A stretch of DNA of 25,996 nt from an uncultured Verrucomicrobiota bacterium. Lineage in GTDB: Bacteria > Verrucomicrobiota > Kiritimatiellia > CAIQIC01 > Lenti-01. Positions 13,904 through 21,824 of this stretch are shown one piece after another. The translations under genes were made by a program, and so were the position numbers. Each line of letters begins with the position of its first letter. Position 1 is the first letter of the stretch. The stretch covers positions 1-25,996 of the forward strand of contig CALKWZ010000071.1 in the NCBI GenBank assembly GCA_938003985.1. The letters run 5' to 3'. Under the pieces are notes generated by a model. It did no database searches. It saw nothing but the letters and a program-made list of their open reading frames with translations, and had not been told where the DNA came from.

Positions 13904-14973
13904 CGCCGTCCCCCGAGCGCGGCATAGGCCGCCAAGGTGCCCGCCACCGTCGTTTCGTAGTCGTAATGCGCCTGGGCATGGCGGCGCGCCGCGGCGATGC
14001 GCGCCTGCCGCAGGCCCGCGTCTTGCAGCGCCTGGCGGACGTGGTCCGCCAGCGCCTGCGGATCGTCGGCGCCGGAAACCCACCCGTGGCCCGCCAGCGA
14101 TTCCACCACGCCCGGCGCGTCGGCCGCGACGACCGGCACGCCCAGCGCCATGGCTTCGCGAACGGTCACGGAGGCGCCTTCCATGCGGGACGGGAAACAG
14201 AGCGCGTCGAGCTGCCGCAACAGCCGCGCGGCATCCGCGCGGAATCCCAGCAAATGGAAACGGTCCGCCAGGCCGGCGCGCCCAATGGCCGCTTCCAGTG
14301 CGGCGCGGTCCGGGCCGTCCCCCGCGAGCAGCCACTGGACCGGGAACGATTCCCGCGCGAGGATTTCCGCCGCGCGCACCATCAGCATCCAGTTTTTCTT
14401 GGGCGTCAGGCTGCCGAGCCCGCCCACGAGGAAATCGGTCCCGAAGGGCGCGCGGAATTCCGGTTCGGCCGGAATCCGCGCCAAGGCCGCGACGTCGACG
14501 CCGTCGCCGACGACCTGGATCCGCGCGGCGGGATAGCCGCCGCGGACCATGACGTCGCGGACGGTTTCGGACACGGCGATGACGCCGTCCAGCCGGCGCG
14601 GGGAGTATTTCCGGCGCGACAGCGGATTGCGCCGCAACGGCGACGCGATCCGCCGGGTCAGGACGAGCGGGATTCCCAGCCGCCGCCGCAGGTCCAGCCC
14701 GAGCGCGGTGGCGCCCGAATCGTGCGCATTCAGATGGGTCAGGGAGAATTCCTCCAGGTCCAGCGCCAGTTGGCGGCGCGCGGCGAAATCGTCCGGAAAC
14801 GCGAGCGTCCGGAGGCCCGCGCGGCGCGCGAGCGGATAAAGCGCGCCATCCTCGGGCGTGACCAGCACCGTGAAAATCCCGCGCGCATGCAGCCGCCGCG
14901 CCAGCGCCAGCAACTGGTTTTCGCCCCCGCCCCAGTTGCGGTTGGCGTGCAGATGGGCCACCCGCACGTTCAC
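13900..14973 (-). CDS. Glycosyltransferase, GT4 family (first to be read last of two)
   Basis: This is a GT-B fold, retaining glycosyltransferase that adds a sugar from a nucleotide donor to a lipid-linked or other acceptor. The 357-aa protein has the N-terminal acceptor-side loop NRNWGGGENQLL, the interdomain VVGDGVDVAAL, the C-terminal-domain start GGLGSLTPKKNW, LLAGDGPDRAAL, and the donor E-x7-E motif with E265 and E273 (RMEGASVTVREAMALG). The start is GTG 14973, supported by GGGGAGGGG just upstream. It overlaps the GH2 stop as GTGA. No membrane segment is seen, so it is cytoplasmic or peripheral. Its sugar donor and acceptor cannot be named. Confidence 0.9.
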   Translation of the reverse strand: MNVRVAHLHANRNWGGGENQLLALARRLHARGIFTVLVTPEDGALYPLARRAGLRTLAFPDDFAARRQLALDLEEFSLTHLNAHDSGATALGLDLRRRLGIPLVLTRRIASPLRRNPLSRRKYSPRRLDGVIAVSETVRDVMVRGGYPAARIQVVGDGVDVAALARIPAEPEFRAPFGTDFLVGGLGSLTPKKNWMLMVRAAEILARESFPVQWLLAGDGPDRAALEAAIGRAGLADRFHLLGFRADAARLLRQLDALCFPSRMEGASVTVREAMALGVPVVAADAPGVVESLAGHGWVSGADDPQALADHVRQALQDAGLRQARIAAARRHAQAHYDYETTVAGTLAAYAALGGRR

Positions 14974-17132
14974 GGCCGCCCCTCCCCGGCCGGCAAACGG
15001 ATGGATTGCTGTCCGCACCCCGCCACGTGGCATTCCAAGGAAACGTCCGTACCGGCGCCGGCCGTTTCGACGTAGAACGTCGCTTGGCCCGCGTGCACCG
15101 GCGCCGCCTCGCCGGCGACCAGCGACGCCCGCGCACCGGCCGGCAAGCGGACCAACGCCTCGCCCTCGAAACCCAGCACCGGCGCGCCGCGCTCGTCCAA
15201 GACCTGCAGCCGGCACCGGAACAGATTCGGCGCCAGCGGCTCGGTCCGCACGGAAAACCCGGTCGCTTCGCCCCACGGTTCCAGCGCCGCTTCGACGCCC
15301 TCGCCGACGAAGCGGAGCGGACCGCCGTCGAACTCGACGTCCGTTTCGATCCAACCCGGCTCCGGCACCGCAAGGAGCTCGCCTGCGCCGGCGGCGCGGA
15401 TCATGCGGACTTCGCGGACGTTGGTCGCCACGTACAGGCGGCGGCGGAGACCCGCGCCGAACGACCAATCGCCGCGCACGCTCAGGAACGGCTCCGGGCG
15501 ATGCCGGGCCCGCGCCCAGTCCGCCGCCAGCTTGGGCGCGCGCCAGCCGTCCACGACGCCGCACTCGCGGAACCAGCGCTGGCGCCGCGGCGTGGCGTAG
15601 TCCGCGAAGCTCCACAGCGTCCAGCCGGCGGCGCCCGGGCCCGCGGCTTCGGTGCGCCGCACGGCTTCGCGCATCAAAGCGGCCTGCTGGTCTTCCGCCG
15701 CCCAATGTCCGCGCCGGGCATACGGCAGATTGGCGCATTCGGACACCACCGCGCAGCCGGTCGGCGCGGCCGACCGGGCGAAATCCAGCTCTTCGAATTC
15801 GTAGTTGAGCCCCCACACGTCGGTCAGGCCGGCCGTGTTCTTCCGGCGCGCGCGGCGCGCGTGGTTTTCGGCGTAGATGGTCGGCCGCGACGGATCCAGT
15901 TCGCGCGCCAGCGTCCGCAACCGCAGGTAGGCGCCGCGATGGCGGCCTTCGTTGCCCAGCCCCCACAGGATGATCGCGGGATGGTGCCGGTCGCGGCGGA
16001 GCATGCGCGCAAACTGGGTTTCGGCGGCGCGCAGCCAGCGGCCGCCGGCGACGCTCTTCCACGAACACAGTTCCGCGTAGACCAGCAGTCCCAGCCGGTC
16101 GCACGCGTCGAGAAACGCCGGCGACTGCGGATAGTGCGCCAGGCGCACGAAATTGAAGCCCAGTTCCTTGATGAGCCGCGCATCTTCCGCGTGCAGCGCC
16201 GGCGGCAGGGCGAAGCCGAAGCCCGGCAGGTTTTCGTGCCGGTTCACGCCGCGCAAAAGCAACGGCTGCCCGTTCAAAACGAATCCCCGCTGCGGATCGA
16301 ATTCCGCCGTGCGCAGGCCGAACGTCCAGGAAATCCGGTCGATGACCGTCGCGCCGCAGCGCACCGTGGCTTCGGCTTCGTACAGGACGGGCGTTTCCGG
16401 ACTCCAAAGTTGCGGCGCGGGAATCGCGCAGCGGATTTCCCGCCGCGCGGTTTCGCCGGGGGGCAAAGCCACGTCCACCGCCGCCGGTTCGGCCACGGTC
16501 CGGCTCGCCGGATCCCGGACGGCGACGTGCAGGGACAACGCCGTGCAAGGACCGTCGCGGTTCGTCAACCCGACTTCGATGCCAACGGCGCCGGTCGCGG
16601 CATCTTCCAGCGTCGCCCGGCACTCGCGTCGCAACAGCCGCACGCGCGGCAGAATGGCCAGATGCAGGCCGCCGCCCAAACCGCCGTACAGATGGAAATC
16701 GGGATCGCGGATGCCGGGCAGGATCGCGCGGGAATAGCGATTGGACACTTGGATGACGAGCCGGTTGGCGCCGGCGCGCAGCGCCCCCGCGACGTCCAGA
16801 TCGAACCCCAGGTAATCGCCGTTGAAGCGGCCGATGGACCGGCCGTTGAGCCAGGCGCGGCCGATACCGTAGAACCCGCCGCAACGCAGGCGGACGTCGC
16901 GGTCCGGTTCCGCCGCCGGAAAATCGAAGTCGAGCCAATAGGTCGCCCAGCCGCGCCGCGCTTCGCGGCCGGCGACGTATTCGTCCGCGGCGTTCCAGCA
17001 ATGCGGCAGCGCGACGGATTCGCCCGCCGCGTGCGCCGCCGGATCCGCGGGAGAAAGTCGCCCGGCCGCCCAGCGCCAGCCGGCCGCATCCAGCGGCACG
17101 ATCCGGCGCGGTTCTGGATGGGGCGAATTCAT
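14970..17132 (-). CDS. Glycoside hydrolase family 2 (beta-galactosidase/glucuronidase-like)
   Basis: GH2 enzymes are retaining exo-beta-glycosidases. The 720-aa protein has an N-terminal jelly-roll region (about 35-165, with RAWLNGRSIGRFNGDYLGFD), an Ig-like domain (165-275), and a TIM barrel (275-570) with FVLNGQPLLLRGVNRHEN. The acid/base is E395 (WGLGNEG) and the likely nucleophile E465 (VVSECANLPYA). A C-terminal beta domain follows. No signal peptide is seen, so it is cytoplasmic. The start ATG 17132 overlaps the stop of the upstream glycosyltransferase as ATGA; the long frame beyond it lies inside that gene. It is flanked on both sides by glycosyltransferases with 4-base overlaps, an unusual place for a hydrolase. 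The substrate is unknown. Confidence 0.9.
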   Translation of the reverse strand: MNSPHPEPRRIVPLDAAGWRWAAGRLSPADPAAHAAGESVALPHCWNAADEYVAGREARRGWATYWLDFDFPAAEPDRDVRLRCGGFYGIGRAWLNGRSIGRFNGDYLGFDLDVAGALRAGANRLVIQVSNRYSRAILPGIRDPDFHLYGGLGGGLHLAILPRVRLLRRECRATLEDAATGAVGIEVGLTNRDGPCTALSLHVAVRDPASRTVAEPAAVDVALPPGETARREIRCAIPAPQLWSPETPVLYEAEATVRCGATVIDRISWTFGLRTAEFDPQRGFVLNGQPLLLRGVNRHENLPGFGFALPPALHAEDARLIKELGFNFVRLAHYPQSPAFLDACDRLGLLVYAELCSWKSVAGGRWLRAAETQFARMLRRDRHHPAIILWGLGNEGRHRGAYLRLRTLARELDPSRPTIYAENHARRARRKNTAGLTDVWGLNYEFEELDFARSAAPTGCAVVSECANLPYARRGHWAAEDQQAALMREAVRRTEAAGPGAAGWTLWSFADYATPRRQRWFRECGVVDGWRAPKLAADWARARHRPEPFLSVRGDWSFGAGLRRRLYVATNVREVRMIRAAGAGELLAVPEPGWIETDVEFDGGPLRFVGEGVEAALEPWGEATGFSVRTEPLAPNLFRCRLQVLDERGAPVLGFEGEALVRLPAGARASLVAGEAAPVHAGQATFYVETAGAGTDVSLECHVAGCGQQSIRLPAGEGRP

Positions 17133-18226
17133 GAATCCGCCGGCCGCCCCAGCAACTTCCGATGCAATTCGAGCGTCCGGCGCAAGGTTTCGCGCACGTG
17201 GAAATTCGTTTCGATCTGCTTCCGGCCGGCCGCGCCGAAACGTCGGCGCAGATCGGGATCGTCCAGCAACCGGCGGAGCGCGGCGGCGAGCGCGGCAGGA
17301 TCGCGCGGCGGCACGACGAGGCCGCAATTTCCATGGTCCAGCAGTTCCGGCAGGCCGCCGACGGCGCTGGCCACGACGGGCCGGCGCCGGCACATGGCTT
17401 CGATCGCGGCGCGCGGCAGGCCTTCGCGGGAAACCGACGGCATGACGAACACGTCGCACAGGTCCAGCAGGCCCAGGACGTCCGTCGAAGGGCCGGCGAA
17501 ATGGATGCGGGCACGGCGTTCCGGCGTTTCCGCGGCGAGGCGCTCCAAATCGGGATCGGCCACTTCCCCCACCAGCAGCAGGTGCGCCGAGGCGGGCAGC
17601 GCGTCCATGGCCCGGACCAGGACGTCCACGCCCTTGACCGGGCGCATGCGGCCGACGAAACCGATGACCGGCGCTTTCTCCGGCAAACCCAGTTCGGCGC
17701 GCGTCGCGACGCGCTCGGGCGGGCCGTCGTACCACGCCGGATCGTGGCCTTTGTAGATCCGGACCAGGCGTTCCGGCGGAATCCGGACGTCGTCGCGCAG
17801 GTAGCTTTCCACGGCGTCCGACACGCACACGATCCGCGCGAGGCGCGGATGCAGATACGTCAGCCAGGACGCGGGATCCCAGCGGCTGATGTGGCCGACC
17901 GTGCCGCGGTAGGCGACGACTTTCACGGGCAAGCCGCGCGCGGCCATCAGGGCAATCGACAGCGGCCGGTTGTCCGGCGCGTAAAGCAGGTCGGGCGGAT
18001 CGGCGACGAGCATCCGGCGCAGCGCGCGCGCGGCTTTCCAGTCCAAGCGGTGGCGCACGGGCAGGAAGCCGGCGTCCGGAAATTCGCGCAGGATGGCCTC
18101 GCGGCGGGGGCTGGCCGGATCGAACAGGATGCGCACGGCGACGCCCGCGTCCCGCAAGCCCGCGAACAGGGCCAGATGGGGGCGGTCGACGGAGGTCGCG
18201 ACGACCAGATACCGATACGATTGCAT
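17129..18226 (-). CDS. Glycosyltransferase, GT4 family
   Basis: This 365-aa GT-B glycosyltransferase is related to, but clearly different from, the one at 13900-14973. Visible motifs are the YAPDNRPLSIALMAARGLPV strand-helix, VVAYRGTVGHISRWD, the IVCVSDAVESYL linker, the C-terminal-domain start IGFVGRMRPVKGVDVLVRAM, LLLVGEVADPDLE, and the donor E-x7-E motif at E268 and E276 (SREGLPRAAIEAM). No membrane segment is seen. It starts 67 bp after gspF. It is the first of six genes joined by overlaps or short gaps, so it is probably the head of a sugar-related sub-operon. Only an AGG close to the ATG serves as ribosome-binding site. Donor and acceptor unknown. Confidence 0.9.
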   Translation of the reverse strand: MQSYRYLVVATSVDRPHLALFAGLRDAGVAVRILFDPASPRREAILREFPDAGFLPVRHRLDWKAARALRRMLVADPPDLLYAPDNRPLSIALMAARGLPVKVVAYRGTVGHISRWDPASWLTYLHPRLARIVCVSDAVESYLRDDVRIPPERLVRIYKGHDPAWYDGPPERVATRAELGLPEKAPVIGFVGRMRPVKGVDVLVRAMDALPASAHLLLVGEVADPDLERLAAETPERRARIHFAGPSTDVLGLLDLCDVFVMPSVSREGLPRAAIEAMCRRRPVVASAVGGLPELLDHGNCGLVVPPRDPAALAAALRRLLDDPDLRRRFGAAGRKQIETNFHVRETLRRTLELHRKLLGRPADS

Positions 18227-18279
18227 CCTAGGCCGCGAGGATGCCGCAGCGGGTGCGCCAAGACAAGTCCGGAGTGGGC

Positions 18280-18295
18280 GACCGCGCGCGCGGTC
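18280..18295. repeat. 16-bp perfect palindrome at the gspF stop
   Basis: GACCGCGCGCGCGGTC is its own reverse complement and overlaps the gspF stop codon. No T-tract follows on the minus strand, so it is not a standard terminator. It could form a hairpin at the gspF 3' end or be chance in GC-rich DNA. Confidence 0.5.
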
Positions 18296-19622
18296 AGGTG
18301 TTGAGGCCGCTGGTGAGCTCGAAGACGGCCATCAGCATGCTGATGGCGACGAAACCGACGCCGACGGCGATCAACAACATCATGATCGGCTCGAGGATGG
18401 TGGTGAAGACCTTCACGGCGCGGTCGAGTTCGTTGTCGTAGCGCTTGCCGATGTGCTCGAGGGCGCCGGCCATGTCGCCGGATTCCTCGCCGATGGCGAG
18501 CATGTCCGTCAGCAGCCGGGGAAAGACGCCGTCCTGCGCGAGCGGCCGCGAAATGGTCGAACCGTCCGTGACGCGGTCCTTGGCGCCGCGGATGGCCTTG
18601 GCGATGATGGAATTGTCCACGGTATGCTCGACGATGGCGAGGGCCTGGAGCACCTGGACGCCGTTGGCGAGCAAGGTGCCCAGCGTGTGGGCGAAATTGG
18701 CGAAGGCGTTGGCGCGGACGATGCTGCCGGCCACCGGCAGGCGCAGCAGCGCGCGGTCCTTCCAGTCGCGCCCGGCGGGCGTCCGGAGCAGGCGCCGCAG
18801 CGCGGCGAATCCGAAGACGCCGCCGATCGCCAGCGCCCAGCCGTACTTCAGCAGGCCCTTGCTCAGCCCGATGAGGATGCGGGTCGGCAGCGGCAGCGTG
18901 CCGCCGAGCTCCTCGAACATGGCCGAAAACCGCGGAATGACGAAAATCATCATGAAGATCATCGCCCCGAAGCCGACGAGCGTCACGATGAGCGGATAGA
19001 CCATCGCCATGGCCACTTTTTCGCGCGCGGCCAGGGCCCGCTCGTAGTGCTTGACGAGGCGTTCGAGCACGCCGGGCAGCTGGCCGCTGGCCTCGCCGGC
19101 CTTCACCATGCTGACGTAGAGCGCCGGAAAGCTGTCGGGCCACTTGGACAGGGCGGCCGACAGGCTCGAGCCCGAGACGACTTCGTCGCGCAGGTTCGTC
19201 ACGATGACGTCCTGCGCCTTGCCGGTCAGGCGCTGGGCCAGCGCGTGCAGCGCGGAACCGAGCGTCATGCCCGAGGCCAGCAGGTCGGACAGTTCGCCGG
19301 TGAACAGCAGCAAGTCGCCCATTTTCATCCGGGACCGGGACCGGATGGATTTTTCGAAGCGAAACCATTTGCGGGCGGAGCCGGCCGGCGCGGGCTTGGC
19401 CGCGGACGGCGGCGCGGCGGGCGACTTGGCGGCCGGACGGGCGGCGCCCTTGGATTTATCCGGCGCCGGCGGCGCGGCCTTCGCGGACGTTTCCACCACG
19501 GAGATCGGCACGAATCCGAGCCGGCCGAGCTGGGCGAGCACGGCGCGCTTGTCGGACGCCTCGAGCGCGCCCTCCTGGCGCTCGCCGGTGCGGCTTTTGG
19601 CGACGTAGCGGAATTGCGCCAT
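18294..19622 (-). CDS. gspF: Type II secretion/type IV pilus platform protein GspF/PilC
   Basis: GspF is the inner-membrane platform that couples ATPase GspE to pseudopilus assembly. The 442-aa protein starts with the family N-terminus MAQFRYVAKSRTGE, followed by an Ala/Pro/Lys linker (about 48-85). Two T2SSF domains follow at about 104-227 and 307-429. Each has the KAGEASGQLPGVL or IGEESGDMAGALE type motif. Membrane helices lie near 208-230, 262-280 and 408-434. The Pro/Ala linker insertion is longer than in many family members. It follows gspE with a 24-bp gap and has no strong ribosome-binding site. Confidence 0.95.
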   Translation of the reverse strand: MAQFRYVAKSRTGERQEGALEASDKRAVLAQLGRLGFVPISVVETSAKAAPPAPDKSKGAARPAAKSPAAPPSAAKPAPAGSARKWFRFEKSIRSRSRMKMGDLLLFTGELSDLLASGMTLGSALHALAQRLTGKAQDVIVTNLRDEVVSGSSLSAALSKWPDSFPALYVSMVKAGEASGQLPGVLERLVKHYERALAAREKVAMAMVYPLIVTLVGFGAMIFMMIFVIPRFSAMFEELGGTLPLPTRILIGLSKGLLKYGWALAIGGVFGFAALRRLLRTPAGRDWKDRALLRLPVAGSIVRANAFANFAHTLGTLLANGVQVLQALAIVEHTVDNSIIAKAIRGAKDRVTDGSTISRPLAQDGVFPRLLTDMLAIGEESGDMAGALEHIGKRYDNELDRAVKVFTTILEPIMMLLIAVGVGFVAISMLMAVFELTSGLNT

Positions 19623-19646
19623 GGGGCAACCGGGCCGCGCGCCGCG

Positions 19647-21353
<1,707 letters not shown>

Positions 21354-21359
21354 AAGCCC

Positions 21360-21824
21360 CTAGACGGGCTTCTCGGCCCGGATTTCGGCCAGCAGGACCA
21401 AGGCGCGGTCGAGCGCGTCCTGGAGGGTCGCGAGTTCCGCCGCGATGCGTTCCAGGCGGGCGGCGCCGGTCACGCGGATCTGCTCGAGGAACGCGCGGCG
21501 TTCCTGCAGGGCTTCTTTTTCGGCCGTCAGGCGGTCGATCTGCTGGTTGGCCATGGCGAGGGCTTCGTCGAGCTGCCGGATGGTGTCCCGGGGGTCTTCG
21601 CCTTCGAGGACGACGGGGCGCGGAACGGCGGCGACGGGCGCTTCCGGAGTGGCCGCGTCGGGGATGGGCACCTGCACGGGCTTGCCGCAGCCGACGCACG
21701 GCACCATCAGGCCGGCGCCGGCGGCCTCGATGGCGAGATTCTTCCCGCAGTAGGGGCAATCGAACAGGATGTCGCCCTCGCGGACTTCCGACGTGTCGAT
21801 GATCTGGGTGGGGTCTTCGCTCAT
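21360..21824 (-). CDS. Zinc-ribbon/coiled-coil protein of unknown function
   Basis: I do not recognise this 154-aa protein as a named family. An N-terminal zinc-ribbon-like domain has two CxxC pairs: FDCPYCGKNL and VPCVGCGKPVQVP. A Pro/Ala/Val linker follows. A long heptad-like helix (about 75-150) starts near DPRDTIRQLDEALAMANQQI and includes DRLTAEKEALQERRAFLEQI; it looks like a coiled coil. No signal peptide or membrane helix is seen, so it should be cytoplasmic. Its ATG overlaps the gspD stop as ATGA, GGAGAAACCCC precedes it, and gspE follows 6 bp later. It is therefore embedded in the secretion operon and may be an accessory to GspE or GspL. That role is inference from position. Confidence 0.8.
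   Translation of the reverse strand: MSEDPTQIIDTSEVREGDILFDCPYCGKNLAIEAAGAGLMVPCVGCGKPVQVPIPDAATPEAPVAAVPRPVVLEGEDPRDTIRQLDEALAMANQQIDRLTAEKEALQERRAFLEQIRVTGAARLERIAAELATLQDALDRALVLLAEIRAEKPV

Noticed and set aside
15006..17756. A 916-codon open frame on the plus strand over the GH2 and glycosyltransferase genes
   Set aside because: It is a shadow of the GH2 and GT4 genes, with no recognisable motif and a composition like the other antisense frames.
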